Below, piece by piece: positions 6,832 through 16,039 of a DNA stretch of 64,000 bases. Every line of letters begins with the position of its first letter. The first letter of the stretch is position 1. A model generated the notes under the pieces. It was given only the letters and a program-made list of their open reading frames with translations, did no database searches and was not told where the DNA came from. The stretch is from Paraburkholderia phenoliruptrix (lineage in GTDB: Bacteria; Pseudomonadota; Gammaproteobacteria; Burkholderiales; Burkholderiaceae), in the NCBI RefSeq assembly GCF_019511605.1, contig NZ_JAEUAV010000023.1, forward strand, positions 1 through 64,000, given 5' to 3'. A program made the position numbers and the translations under genes.

Positions 6832-8304
6832 ATGTTCGTGACGCTTTACTTTCCCCTGGCGGCTTCGTTGTCCGTTCACGATCTGCCGGACGGCTTTCTC
6901 AACAAGGTACGCGACGGCGATCTGCAGCCTGCGGGCGCGCAGGCGAGCCGTTGGTCCGAGCTCGCGCGCGGGGCCGCGGGTTCGTCCGAATTGCTGCGTC
7001 TGCATGCCGACATGCAGATGACGCTCGGCATCTGCGACGAGGCCGAGGAACAATATCGCCGCGCGCAGAAGGCAATTCGCTCGCCGCGCCACGCGATCCG
7101 CGCGGCGTCGTGCCGCAATGCCGGCTGGCAGGCGCTGTTCAGGCACCGGCTTGCGACGGCGCTGTCGTGCTTCGCCCGGCTCGTCGACGAGCCGGACGTG
7201 GACATGGCGCAACAGGTCGAGGCGCGCCTCGGCATTGTCGGCGCGCTGCACGAGCTTGGCCGTTCACGCGATTCCGGCGACGCACTCGACGAACTCGCGG
7301 CCGCCACCACAGACCCGTCGCTCGGTCAATGGCGCGAGCTGGTGGCCACCGTGCGCTTCGACATTGCCGTGCAGCGCGAACTGCGCGGCGCGACGCTGCT
7401 GAGCGATCACGCGTACTGGCAGTCCGGTCTCACCGAGCACTCACTGCGCGGTGTAGGCGCCGCGGGCGGCTTTCACGCGATGGCCTCGGCAAGCGACGCC
7501 GCCGATCTGCACGAAGTCGAGGCGTTGAACGTCTGCACGCCGCTGCTGCGACAGCGCGTCGACTATTTGCGGCAGTTGCGAGCGCTTGCACGTGGGGAAC
7601 GCACAGCGCTCGAGGGCATCACCGCGCATCTGAACTGGGCGCAGCAGCGCGGCTTCGGCGATTATCTGCGCAGCACGCGGCTCGAGGTGGTTCTCGCCGC
7701 GCTCGCTGCCGATGCACCGCAATTGGCCGAGATGCTGCTCGAGCCGCTGCATCGCATCGACCATGCGGGGTCGACCGGGCATCGGCAACTCGAATATCTG
7801 TATGCGGTCGCAAAGACGCATCAGGCGCTTGGACGCAGCCGCGAAGGCATGCTGTTTTTCGGCCGCTACGCGCTGATCGCCACACAGTGTCTGCGCGACG
7901 ATTCCCAGGTGCTGGTGTCGTATGCGGGCAAGGCCGCACGCCAGGCGCCGCAACTCGACGACGTCGCCGCGCGCCTGCCTGCGCGTTACCGGCGTGCGTA
8001 TCGCTACCTGCAGGAAAATCTCGACCGGCGCGACCTCTCGGTGCGTGAAGTGGCGGCGGAAGTGGGCGTGACCGAGCGCGCGTTGCAAAGCGCGTTCAAG
8101 CATTCGCTCGGTCTTTCCCCTACCGAACTGATTCGCCGGCTGCGCATGGAGCGGATTCGCGCGGATTTGCTCGACGATTCGTTCACCGGCGAGCGCACGG
8201 TGCTGTTGACAGCCAACAAGTGGGGCGTGCAGAACCGCTCGACGCTCGTGAGCGGCTATCGCAAGCAGTTTCATGAGGCGCCTTCGGAGACGCTGGAGCG
8301 CTGA
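6832..8304 (+). CDS. hrpB: HrpB/HrpX-type AraC-family activator of the hrp regulon
   Basis: 490 residues; Ralstonia HrpB and Xanthomonas HrpX are about 477. The long N-terminal part is a helical TPR-like region (LHADMQMTLGICDEAEEQYRRAQKAI; TALSCFARLVDEPDVDMAQQVEARLGIVGALHELGR). The C-terminal 105 residues are an AraC DNA-binding domain (LSVREVAAEVGVTERALQSAFKHSLGLSPTELIRRLRMERIRADLL) whose second helix-turn-helix has the HrpB-type WGVQNRSTLVSGYRKQF. This family binds TTCG-N16-TTCG boxes in front of secretion and effector genes, and three such boxes are found in this window. GAGGAG precedes the ATG. Confidence 0.93.
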   Translation: MFVTLYFPLAASLSVHDLPDGFLNKVRDGDLQPAGAQASRWSELARGAAGSSELLRLHADMQMTLGICDEAEEQYRRAQKAIRSPRHAIRAASCRNAGWQALFRHRLATALSCFARLVDEPDVDMAQQVEARLGIVGALHELGRSRDSGDALDELAAATTDPSLGQWRELVATVRFDIAVQRELRGATLLSDHAYWQSGLTEHSLRGVGAAGGFHAMASASDAADLHEVEALNVCTPLLRQRVDYLRQLRALARGERTALEGITAHLNWAQQRGFGDYLRSTRLEVVLAALAADAPQLAEMLLEPLHRIDHAGSTGHRQLEYLYAVAKTHQALGRSREGMLFFGRYALIATQCLRDDSQVLVSYAGKAARQAPQLDDVAARLPARYRRAYRYLQENLDRRDLSVREVAAEVGVTERALQSAFKHSLGLSPTELIRRLRMERIRADLLDDSFTGERTVLLTANKWGVQNRSTLVSGYRKQFHEAPSETLER

Positions 8305-8372
8305 CGCGTCCGTGCCGCAGACGCGGCATGGATTCCGCGTGGATCCGCGGGCCGCTCACGCGCCGCGGCGCG

Positions 8373-9119
8373 TCACGCCGTCAGCACGTATTGCAGATCG
8401 GCGAGGCGGCTCGACATTTGCGGGTCGCCAGGGCGCTCGAAAGTGTTGCAGAACACGACGGTGGCGTCCTGCGCGGACTGCGTGTTCCTGATCGCATCGA
8501 TGGCGCCGGACTGCGAGGTCTGCAATTCGTGCTTGAGGAAGCCGTAGTTGGCTTGCTCGCTCGACGGATCGAGGTGGTTCGCGGAGCAATAGTCGAGATA
8601 GTCCTGCTTGCGCGAGCCTGTCCATTGCGCAATGCCGAAGCCGGATTGCAGGTTCGAATTGGGCGCGCCAATCGCGCCGCCCTGGTTGATACCCGGATTC
8701 ATTCCGCCGCTTTCGTGCCACAGGTTCGCGACAATGCCGGCGGCCTGGTTGCGGGTGAGGCCGAAGTCGCGTTGCAGGTTCGTCATGAAGTATTGAACGG
8801 TTTTCTTCGCTTCGGGCGTGCTCGCGGAAGTGGATTGGCCCGAGCCGTCGCCGGCCGGCACGCCCGCTGTCGAGGCCGTGCTTCTATAGCCGGCGGGGGA
8901 GGCGCGGCCCGCGCTCGAAGACATGGCGGGCATGGCGGGCAGCGAAGGCATTGAGGGCATGCCGGAGCTCGACGATCCGCTGTCGCTGAAGAGCTCCGCG
9001 AGAATCTGCTCGATCTCGCGTGCTATGTCCTCGTCGCTTGCGCTACCCGAGCCGGAGCCGCTCGGGCCGAGTTGATGAATGAGCTGGTCCAGTCGTTTGA
9101 GTTCAGCGGCATCGATCAT
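8373..9119 (-). CDS. Candidate T3-secreted phage-lysozyme-like muramidase
   Basis: 248 residues. Residues 105-248 match the phage tail lysozyme type: catalytic Glu136 in NLWHESGGMNPG, then FGIAQWTGSRKQDYLDYC. The fold cuts the glycan backbone. Residues 1-100 lack a signal peptide and carry an amphipathic helix (about 29-46, DEDIAREIEQILAELFSD) and a linker GMPSMPSLPAMPA (about 54-66) that closely resembles the one in the hydrolase at 282-1097. The shared N-terminus with a different catalytic domain suggests a common secretion or docking module. It is convergent with hrpB. A TTCG pair with spacing 15 lies upstream. Confidence 0.8.
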   Translation of the reverse strand: MIDAAELKRLDQLIHQLGPSGSGSGSASDEDIAREIEQILAELFSDSGSSSSGMPSMPSLPAMPAMSSSAGRASPAGYRSTASTAGVPAGDGSGQSTSASTPEAKKTVQYFMTNLQRDFGLTRNQAAGIVANLWHESGGMNPGINQGGAIGAPNSNLQSGFGIAQWTGSRKQDYLDYCSANHLDPSSEQANYGFLKHELQTSQSGAIDAIRNTQSAQDATVVFCNTFERPGDPQMSSRLADLQYVLTA

Positions 9120-9169
9120 GGTGGTCTCGCTCGGGAGGTGTAGGACGAGATCGGTTGGGCAGGCAGGAT

Positions 9170-9192
9170 CGAACCCACTCTAGCAGCGCGAA
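9170..9192 (-). promoter_or_regulatory. Near-consensus hrp box (15-base spacing)
   Basis: On the minus strand TTCG (9189-9192), 15 bases, TTCG (9170-9173). This is one base short of the hrpII consensus, and no good YANNNT element follows at the right distance. It may be a weak or decayed box for the lysozyme-like gene. Confidence 0.35.
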
Positions 9193-9273
9193 TTGGGCGG
9201 CTGACGCGCGGGTCGGAAGTTGGCGCTGAGGGAGCGAAGCGGTGAGGAAGTGAAGCAGTGAGAAGTTGAGAAC

Positions 9274-9348
9274 GCGAAAGGCGCAAAGGCGCAAAGGTCC
9301 AATGGAGCAAAGGCCCAAAGGCCCAAAGGCCCAAAGGCCCGGCGCGGC
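9274..9348. repeat. 8-bp tandem repeat, five exact copies
   Basis: aaaggccc occurs five times in a row from 9309 to 9348, preceded by related gcaaaggc units from about 9274. It lies between the lysozyme-like gene and the end of the amide operon. Confidence 0.9.
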
Positions 9349-9395
9349 GACCATGCGCAATCGCCGTCACCGCCTGGCTGCCGCACAACTGCCCC

Positions 9396-10016
9396 CTACG
9401 GCCTCGTGCGTTTGCCCAGCCCGAGCTTTTCCATGCCTTCATGAGCGTCGATCACGATGGTCGCAATTTCGCCGACCGTCACACGCAATTCGGTCGCGCG
9501 CGAGCGCATATGTTCGTACGCTTCGCTCTCGCTCAGCCGATGCGCGTCGATCAGGATACGCATGGCCCGCTCGATGTGGCGGCGCGCCTTGATGGCTTCC
9601 TCCAGCTTGCCGATCTTCGCGTGCAGCCGTTGCTGGTAGCCCGACGACGCCCGCGCCAGTACGAGCGTGCTGAGCACGCCGGTGGAGCGGTACGGTTTGG
9701 TGATGACGCCGTGCGCCTGCGTATCCAGCAGCATTTTCAGCGCAGTGGGGTTCTCGTAGTCGGAGAGCGCGATCAGCGTGGCCTGCGTGTCGGCGGCGCT
9801 CCAGTTGCCCGCGTTCCTGATCTCCGGGCCGACCAGAAAGAAGATCACGTCGGCGTCCGTCGGCAGATGTGCAGGCAGCGGCCAGACCGCGCGAACCGGG
9901 CAGCCTATGCGCCGCAACTGCTCTTCGAGCACGCTGCGGTCGTCGCCGGGCGGATGGATCACCACCACGCGCAGCGTGCGCAGATCGTCGAAGATGCGGC
10001 GGGCGCCCGCGTTCAT
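9396..10016 (-). CDS. amiR: AmiR-like ANTAR transcription antiterminator
   Basis: 206 residues. Residues 1-130 form a pseudo-receiver domain without an obvious phospho-acceptor pocket, and a coiled-coil (about 130-155) leads to an ANTAR domain (about 145-200: RAMRILIDAHRLSESEAYEHMRSRATELRVTVGEIA). This is the AmiR layout; AmiR is held inactive by AmiC and, when free, binds leader RNA hairpins to stop termination. Its start overlaps the AmiC-like stop by ATGA, so the pair should be made together. A matching RNA target with a terminator lies in the leader of this same operon (18174-18256). It is the last gene of the operon. Confidence 0.9.
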   Translation of the reverse strand: MNAGARRIFDDLRTLRVVVIHPPGDDRSVLEEQLRRIGCPVRAVWPLPAHLPTDADVIFFLVGPEIRNAGNWSAADTQATLIALSDYENPTALKMLLDTQAHGVITKPYRSTGVLSTLVLARASSGYQQRLHAKIGKLEEAIKARRHIERAMRILIDAHRLSESEAYEHMRSRATELRVTVGEIATIVIDAHEGMEKLGLGKRTRP

Positions 10017-11188
10017 ACCGGCTCTCCATCAAGCCAGAATTCGGCGAAACCGTATGAAGTCAGATAAGGGTCGGGCTTCACCGGATGACGGCCTTCCCAC
10101 ACGATGTCGAACGCGCCGTCCGGCCGGCACACGGCAATGCGCGGCGTGAGAATGGCGTGATTGTTCGCGCGGTCGATCCGCAGCATGCCCTCGGGCGAAT
10201 CGAATTCCACCTCGTACACTGCATCGACCAGCTTTGCCGTATCGAGGCTGCGGGTACGCGCGAGCGCAAGTGCAAACAGGTGCACCTGGTTGTACGCCAT
10301 TTCCGACCACATGCTCGCGGGCTGTTCGCCAAAGCGGGCGCGCCATGACTTGAGAAAGCGCTGGTTGCCATGCAGTGGGAGCGTGTTCACATAGCTCGCT
10401 GAAATGATATGGTGGCCGCACAGTTCAGGACCGATCATCCGCGTTTCGCCCTCGGTCATCGTCAAGCTTGCAATCGGGATACGCGCGGGATCGATCCCGT
10501 GCTCGCGATAGAGCTGGTAGAACGCACGCGCGCCCCGGCCAATCAACGTGGAAAATACCACGTCAGGCTCAACGGCCCTGATCTGCTGAACGACTTCACG
10601 CAACGCGGCGGGCTCGGCGTCGCTAGGCAGATAGACCTCTTCGACAATCTCGCCGCCATGCTGCTCGACCATGTCGCGCATGATCCGGTTCGATTCTCGC
10701 GGATAAATGTAGTCCGCGCCAACCAGAAAAAAACGCCGGCCATGATTGCGCAGCAGATAAGCGGCGAGCTGCATGCTGTTCTGATTGGGCACCGCGCCCG
10801 TGTAGATCACGTTCGGCGAGTACTCGAATCCTTCGTAGATCGAGCAATACCAGAGCAGCGCGTTATAGCGCTCGATAACCGGCAGCACCGCTTTGCGGCT
10901 GGACGACGTCGAGCAGCCGAAAATGACCGTGACCTCGTCTTCCTGCAACATGCGCGAGGCAAGCCTGCGGTATTCGTCGGGATCGCTTTTCGGATCGTAG
11001 ACGACGGGGTCGAGCAGACGCCCGTCGATGCCGCCCGCCGCGTTGATTTCCTCGATTGCGAGAACGGTGCCGAAAAAATGCTCGGACTCCGTCGCCGCCG
11101 TCACGCCCGTGCGCGAGAACAGCACGCCGACGCGCCAGCCGGCTTCGGCCGGCAGCGCTTTGGCGGACTGTAGCGGATTCGTCTCCAT
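10013..11188 (-). CDS. amiC: AmiC-like cytoplasmic amide sensor
   Basis: 391 residues with a type I periplasmic-binding fold (WRVGVLFSRTGVTAATESEHFFGTVLAIEEINAAGGIDGRLL) but no signal peptide, as in AmiC of Pseudomonas. AmiC binds short-chain amides and releases AmiR. GGAG lies 8 bases before the ATG and the stop overlaps the AmiR-like start. The neighbouring amidase, nitrilase and transporter suggest the ligand is the operon's own substrate or product. A paralogous exported binding protein is encoded at 16040-17209. The exact ligand cannot be read from sequence. Confidence 0.9.
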   Translation of the reverse strand: METNPLQSAKALPAEAGWRVGVLFSRTGVTAATESEHFFGTVLAIEEINAAGGIDGRLLDPVVYDPKSDPDEYRRLASRMLQEDEVTVIFGCSTSSSRKAVLPVIERYNALLWYCSIYEGFEYSPNVIYTGAVPNQNSMQLAAYLLRNHGRRFFLVGADYIYPRESNRIMRDMVEQHGGEIVEEVYLPSDAEPAALREVVQQIRAVEPDVVFSTLIGRGARAFYQLYREHGIDPARIPIASLTMTEGETRMIGPELCGHHIISASYVNTLPLHGNQRFLKSWRARFGEQPASMWSEMAYNQVHLFALALARTRSLDTAKLVDAVYEVEFDSPEGMLRIDRANNHAILTPRIAVCRPDGAFDIVWEGRHPVKPDPYLTSYGFAEFWLDGEPV

Positions 11189-11220
11189 TCAGTGTTCTCC
11201 TCGCTGCATTTCGCGACCGG

Positions 11221-12528
11221 CTAATGTGTCGCGCGCCCGCCCGGCGCAGCCGTTGCAATGATTGCCCGCTCGACGAACGCGGCCGCCTCGAGGCAGTGCG
11301 CGTCGTCCCACGGCCGGCCGATGACCTGCACCCCCACTGGCGCGCCGCGCGCGCCGGTGAGACCCGGCACATTCACGCACGGACAGCCGAGCAGGGTCCA
11401 GTTGCGATTGAAAGCCGGGTCGCCCGTCGACGCGAGTCCTTCCGGGGCTTCGTCGGGGGCGCTCGGGGTGAGCAGCATCGTGACGCCCTCGAACAGTTGT
11501 GTGAGCCTTGTTTTCGCGTGATTCATCGCGGCGCATGCGCTTTCGTAGGCCGCGGCATCCACGTTCGAGGCGCGCGCGAGAAACGCGAACAGCATAGGCG
11601 AAAGTTGTGCGCGATGACGATCGTACTCGAAGCCTAGCGTCTGCCATGCTTCATAGCTTTGAATCGTGTCGTGCGCGGCGATCAGTTCGGCCATCCACGG
11701 CTCGAAGCGCACCGGGCGCACGCGGCCACCCGCGCGTTCGACGGCGCGTACTGCCGTCTCCAGCACGTGGCTCGCATTGGCCGACGGCTCGGTCCATGGG
11801 TAACGCTCGGGTACGCCGAAGACGGGCGGCTGCTCGTTGCCTCGAATTGCGAGCGCGCGGCCGCTCAACACCTGCGCGAGCAAGGCTGCGTCGCGCACGC
11901 CGGCGGCAAAGAGGCCCACCGTGTCGAACGACCAGGAGAAGCATTTCATGCCCGCCGTCGGCAGCATGCCGAAGGTCGGCTTGAAGCCCGCGACGCCGCA
12001 ATACGACGCGGGACGTATGGTCGAGCCGCCGGTCTGCGAGCCGATCGCGAACGGCGCGATGCCGGCCGCGACCGCCGCTGCCGAACCCGACGACGAGCCG
12101 CCCGCCGTGCGGTCCAAAGCGGCAGGGTTGTGCGTGACGGTGGGCGCCATATACGCGAACTCGCTCGTCACCGTCTTGCCGATCACGACCGCGCCGTTGC
12201 GCCTGAGCAAGGTGACGATGGCCGCGTCTGACTTTGGCTGATGGCCTTCGTAGATGGGCGAGCCGTACGAGGTCACGAGGTCGCTGGCGTCGAAGATGTC
12301 CTTCACCACGACCGGCAGGCCGGCAAGCGGGCCTGCCGCGGCAGCGGCGTTGGCGAGCGCGGTGTCGCGCGGCGCGACGGCGGTCATCGCGCGAATTGCG
12401 GCGTCGACTTCGTCAATACGCGCGAGCGATTCGGGCACGAGACGGCTGCGTTCGGCCGGATCGCGGGCCGTGCGCTCGAGCAGCGCATGAGCGGAAAGTG
12501 GTCGATAGAATGATTGTGCAGTGGTCAT
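11221..12528 (-). CDS. Amidase-signature family amidase
   Basis: 435 residues from the ATG at 12528 (MTTAQSFY). The Ser-cisSer-Lys triad motifs are present: VVVKDIFD (catalytic Lys), GGSSSGSAAAVAAG (cis-Ser) and GSQTGGSTIRPASY (nucleophile Ser). These enzymes hydrolyse amides to acid plus ammonia; indoleacetamide hydrolase, glutamyl-tRNA amidotransferase A and aryl-acylamidases all belong here, so substrate is open. No clear ribosome site is visible, and it starts 28 bases after the ATPase gene, which suggests coupling. It is probably the intracellular amidase of the amide-uptake operon. Confidence 0.92.
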   Translation of the reverse strand: MTTAQSFYRPLSAHALLERTARDPAERSRLVPESLARIDEVDAAIRAMTAVAPRDTALANAAAAAGPLAGLPVVVKDIFDASDLVTSYGSPIYEGHQPKSDAAIVTLLRRNGAVVIGKTVTSEFAYMAPTVTHNPAALDRTAGGSSSGSAAAVAAGIAPFAIGSQTGGSTIRPASYCGVAGFKPTFGMLPTAGMKCFSWSFDTVGLFAAGVRDAALLAQVLSGRALAIRGNEQPPVFGVPERYPWTEPSANASHVLETAVRAVERAGGRVRPVRFEPWMAELIAAHDTIQSYEAWQTLGFEYDRHRAQLSPMLFAFLARASNVDAAAYESACAAMNHAKTRLTQLFEGVTMLLTPSAPDEAPEGLASTGDPAFNRNWTLLGCPCVNVPGLTGARGAPVGVQVIGRPWDDAHCLEAAAFVERAIIATAAPGGRATH

Positions 12529-12556
12529 GACATGAGTATCGCGAAACTGCGGCGCG

Positions 12557-13270
12557 TCAGACGCGCAAATGTTCGTAGATCGATTCCGCGGCGGCCGCGT
12601 CTTTCGCATTGCCTTCGTCGACAATTTCGCCTTGCTTGAGCACTGCGTAGCGGTCGGCGACCTTGAGCGCGAACGGCACGTTCTGTTCGATCAGCAGCAG
12701 CGTGGTGCCGTGGCGGCTGCGCTCCCACAGCAGTGCGTCGGCCAGCCGGTCGATTACCGACGGTTGCAGGCCCTCGGTAATCTCGTCGAGCAGGATGATG
12801 GAAGGGCGCATCATCAGTGCGCGCGCCACCAGCAGCATCTTCTGCTCGCCGCCCGAGAGCGTGCCCGCGTACTGACGCAGGCGGCTGCCGAACACCGGAA
12901 AGATCGGCTCGATCTGCGCAAAGCGCTCGTCGAACACGGAGGCGTTCGCAAGCCCCAGCCGCAGATTGTCGCGAATGCTGAGGTCCTGAAAGAGCGCATG
13001 TTCCTGCGGCGCATACGCGATGCCGGCCCGCGCGATGCGATGTGGCGGCACGCGCGTCATGTCCTCGCCATGCACGTAGACAGCGCCGCTTTGCTTGGGC
13101 AGATAGCCCATGATGGTTTTCAGCAGCGTGGTCTTGCCCATGCCGTTCTTGCCGAGCAGCGCGACGGCCTCGCCGTTGGCGACGCTCAACGACAGCTTGC
13201 GCAGCACGACGGACGCCTTGTATCCGCTCGTCACGTCCTTCAGGTTCAACGCGATCTGGCTTTCGTTCAC
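12557..13270 (-). CDS. Branched-chain/urea-type ABC transporter ATPase (LivF-like)
   Basis: 237 residues. Walker A LLGKNGMGKTTLLKT, signature LSGGEQKMLLVARALMM, Walker B IILLDEITEGL. The GTG start overlaps the upstream stop by GTGA (13267-13270). It is the second ATPase of a HAAT/Liv-type importer; the first ATPase is fused to a permease in the preceding gene. Given the amidase, nitrilase and AmiC/AmiR in the operon the likely cargo is an amide, urea or nitrile-derived compound rather than an amino acid. Confidence 0.93.
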   Translation of the reverse strand: MNESQIALNLKDVTSGYKASVVLRKLSLSVANGEAVALLGKNGMGKTTLLKTIMGYLPKQSGAVYVHGEDMTRVPPHRIARAGIAYAPQEHALFQDLSIRDNLRLGLANASVFDERFAQIEPIFPVFGSRLRQYAGTLSGGEQKMLLVARALMMRPSIILLDEITEGLQPSVIDRLADALLWERSRHGTTLLLIEQNVPFALKVADRYAVLKQGEIVDEGNAKDAAAAESIYEHLRV

Positions 13271-15129
13271 GAGGCCTCCCGTTGTGTTGCCGCGCCGACG
13301 GCGCTATCGCCTTGCGCGGTGCCGGCGTAAATCGTCCGCACGAGTTCGGAGTTGACCACCTCGTCGAAATTGCCTTGCATGACGATGCGCCCTTGATGCA
13401 GCACCACGATGCGCGTCGCAATGCCGGCCACGAAGTCGAGGTCGTGTTCGACCAGCAGACAACACAGGTTATACCGGTGTGCGAGCGCTGCAAGCACGTT
13501 GCCGATTTGCGTGCGCTCGGTCTTCGTGAGACCTGCGGTCGGCTCGTCGAGCAGCACGATGCGCGGTTCCAGCGCGAGCACCATCGCGAGTTCGAGCGCC
13601 TGCTGTTCGCCATGCGAAAGGTCCTTTGCCACGGCGCCGAGCTTGCGCTCGAGGTTGGTCGCGCGAACCACCTCCAGCGCGTACGGCGGTAACGCGAGCG
13701 TGCCTGAGCGTCGAACGAACGAGGGCCGCTCGATCAGCGTGCCCGCAATGCGCAGGCACTGCGCCACCGTGAGCGTCTCGAAGATATTCGCGTTCTGGAA
13801 CTTGCGCCCGAGACCGAAGCGCACGCAGCGGTCGGGCGGCAATTGACGGATGTCGTTGCCGCACAGCATGACCGTGCCCGCCGAGCGCTCGGCGCCGTCG
13901 CTCATGCAGCGCATCAGCGTAGTCTTGCCCGCGCCGTTCGGGCCGATCAGCCCGACCAGTTCGCCGGCCTGCGCGTCCAGATCGATGCCTTGCAGCACCT
14001 TCAGGCTGCCGAAATGACGCGCCACGCCGCTCATGCGCAACGCTGGCGCGCCCGCATCCGGCGCATGGCCTCTCTGCACCGGCCGCTCGACGAGCTCCGG
14101 TTCGCGCGACTCGCCCGCGAGATGACGCAGCGGCGTGAGGAGCAGCGGCACGAGACCTTGCGGCAACAGCACGATGACGGCGACGAACGCGGCGCCGAGT
14201 ATCAATTGCCACGCGAACGGCATGATGCCGCTCAGATACGACGTGCCGACGTTGATCAGCAGCGCGCCGATCACCGGTCCCCACAACGTGCCGCGTCCGC
14301 CGAGCGCGACCCAGATGATGAGTTGCGTGCCCAGCACGAAGCCGGTCAGTTCGGGGGCGACCACGCCGCTGAACGAGCCGTAGCCGAAGCCGGCGAGCCC
14401 CGCGACCGCCGCGGTTGCAACGAGCAGCACGATTTTCACGAGCGAGGTGTTGATGCCCAGATACAGGCAACGCGATTCGTTGTCGCGAATCGCCGCAAGC
14501 ACGCGGCCGCCGTCGCTGCGCACGAAGATCCACGCCAGCCCCACGACCACGACGAGCGCCGCGCCTGCGATCCAGTACCACGCTTCGAGCGAAAGATCGA
14601 ACGTCTGGTATCCGGTCAGCCCGGAGCTCGAGCCTGTCCATTCGCCGCCCGAGAGCAGCAGCTGACTGAGCACGATGGGCAGCACGAGCGACATGACGGT
14701 GGCGAAAAACGGCGAAGCGCCGCGATAGAACGACAGCCAGCCGAGCAGAGCGGCGACTCCGGCCGTCACGGCAAGCGTTGCCGCGAGCGCGAGCAGCACA
14801 TACGCCGCTGAAAAGCCGCCGTGCGTGAACACCAGTCCCGCCGCGTAGGCGCCGAGTCCGAAGAACGCCGATTGGCCAAACGTCAGATAGCCGGTGTAGC
14901 CCCAGAGAACATCCACTGTGACCGCGACGATCGAGAAGAAGAACGCCTGGATCAGCACATTCAGCAGATACGAGCCGAACAGGAATGGACCCGCCGCGAT
15001 CAGCAGAACACCGAGCACGCCGATTGTTGCGAGACCGCGTAACGGCCTGGACCGGCTGCGTTGCCGCTTGCCGGCGGGCGACGGTTCGCGCCCGCCGGCA
15101 TGCCCCAGCGACGCGTTGACTTTAGCCAT
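13267..15129 (-). CDS. Fused LivM-LivG ABC permease-ATPase
   Basis: 620 residues. The first 340 or so are a LivM-type permease with about nine hydrophobic segments (TVDVLWGYTGYLTFGQSAFFGLGAYAAG, then VALGGRGTLWGPVIGALLI). After a charged linker (about 345-365) comes a LivG-type ATPase: Walker A GLIGPNGAGKTTLMR, signature LSHGEQQALELAMVLAL, Walker B IVLLDEPTAGL, and EHDLDFV. In most Liv/Urt systems these are separate proteins; fusions occur in Burkholderiaceae. The start overlaps the LivH-type stop by 8 bases. Confidence 0.93.
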   Translation of the reverse strand: MAKVNASLGHAGGREPSPAGKRQRSRSRPLRGLATIGVLGVLLIAAGPFLFGSYLLNVLIQAFFFSIVAVTVDVLWGYTGYLTFGQSAFFGLGAYAAGLVFTHGGFSAAYVLLALAATLAVTAGVAALLGWLSFYRGASPFFATVMSLVLPIVLSQLLLSGGEWTGSSSGLTGYQTFDLSLEAWYWIAGAALVVVVGLAWIFVRSDGGRVLAAIRDNESRCLYLGINTSLVKIVLLVATAAVAGLAGFGYGSFSGVVAPELTGFVLGTQLIIWVALGGRGTLWGPVIGALLINVGTSYLSGIMPFAWQLILGAAFVAVIVLLPQGLVPLLLTPLRHLAGESREPELVERPVQRGHAPDAGAPALRMSGVARHFGSLKVLQGIDLDAQAGELVGLIGPNGAGKTTLMRCMSDGAERSAGTVMLCGNDIRQLPPDRCVRFGLGRKFQNANIFETLTVAQCLRIAGTLIERPSFVRRSGTLALPPYALEVVRATNLERKLGAVAKDLSHGEQQALELAMVLALEPRIVLLDEPTAGLTKTERTQIGNVLAALAHRYNLCCLLVEHDLDFVAGIATRIVVLHQGRIVMQGNFDEVVNSELVRTIYAGTAQGDSAVGAATQREAS

Positions 15130-15955
15130 GAGAGAACCCCTGCGGACGAATACGCAATGTGAGCGCGGCGAGCACCGCGATGGTCAGCCCGCCGAGCACC
15201 GGGCTCACGAACGTGCTGACGAGCACCTGGCACGCGCCGAACACGAAGCAGGTGACGAGCAGGCTCAGCATCGAATGGCCCGAGACCATGACCAGCATGA
15301 AAGCGCTCACGAGCCACGGCAAACCCATGTCGGGGTCGACGCTCGATAAAGGCGTGATCAGCACGCCGGCGAGCGAACCGAAGGCCGCGCCGAGGCTGAA
15401 GGTAATGAAGCGGATGCGGCCCGAGTGAATGCCTAAGCCGCGCGCGAGGTCTTCGTTCATGATGACCGCGCGTGTTTTGACACCGAAGCGCGTGCCCGTC
15501 AGAAGCACCGTCATGATCGCGCAGATGCCGAGCGCGACCGGGATCAGCAGCAGGCGGTAAGCGGAATAGTCGGTGCCGGCAACCGGGACGACGCCCTTGA
15601 GCGGCGTTTCGACGAACTGCACTTCGCGGCCGAACGTCATCACAATCAGTTGCCCGATGACGATGCCGAGGCCCCACGTGGCGAGAATCGCGTCGAGGGG
15701 ACGCTTGTACAGAGGCCGCACGATGATCCACTCGACCAGCATGCCGACCACGGTGCCGACCACGACGGCAAGCGGCAGACCGAGCCACGGGTTGAGCTTT
15801 AACTGCGTGACGACGAAGCTTGCATACGCACCCATCGTCAGCAACGCGCCGTGTGCGAAGTTGACGATTTTCATCACGCCGAAAATCACCATCAGGCCGG
15901 CCGTGACGATGAACAGCACGGCCGTGGTGGTCAGAATGTCCAATGCGAGAACCAT
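15122..15955 (-). CDS. Branched-chain/urea-type ABC permease (LivH-like)
   Basis: 277 residues from the ATG at 15955, chosen because GGAG lies 6 bases upstream; an ATG at 15973 is the alternative. Eight or so hydrophobic segments. The LivH hallmark (VIFGVMKIVNFAHGALLTMGAYASF) near the N-terminus is clear. It should pair with the LivM half of the next gene to form the membrane channel. Confidence 0.93.
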   Translation of the reverse strand: MVLALDILTTTAVLFIVTAGLMVIFGVMKIVNFAHGALLTMGAYASFVVTQLKLNPWLGLPLAVVVGTVVGMLVEWIIVRPLYKRPLDAILATWGLGIVIGQLIVMTFGREVQFVETPLKGVVPVAGTDYSAYRLLLIPVALGICAIMTVLLTGTRFGVKTRAVIMNEDLARGLGIHSGRIRFITFSLGAAFGSLAGVLITPLSSVDPDMGLPWLVSAFMLVMVSGHSMLSLLVTCFVFGACQVLVSTFVSPVLGGLTIAVLAALTLRIRPQGFSHG

Positions 15956-16039
15956 GGTTGTCTCCAGTCGCATCCGCCAGATCGCGGGGCATCGCGCGGC
16001 GGCGCCGCGCTCAGGCGAATGTCGTGTTGCCGGTAGCGC

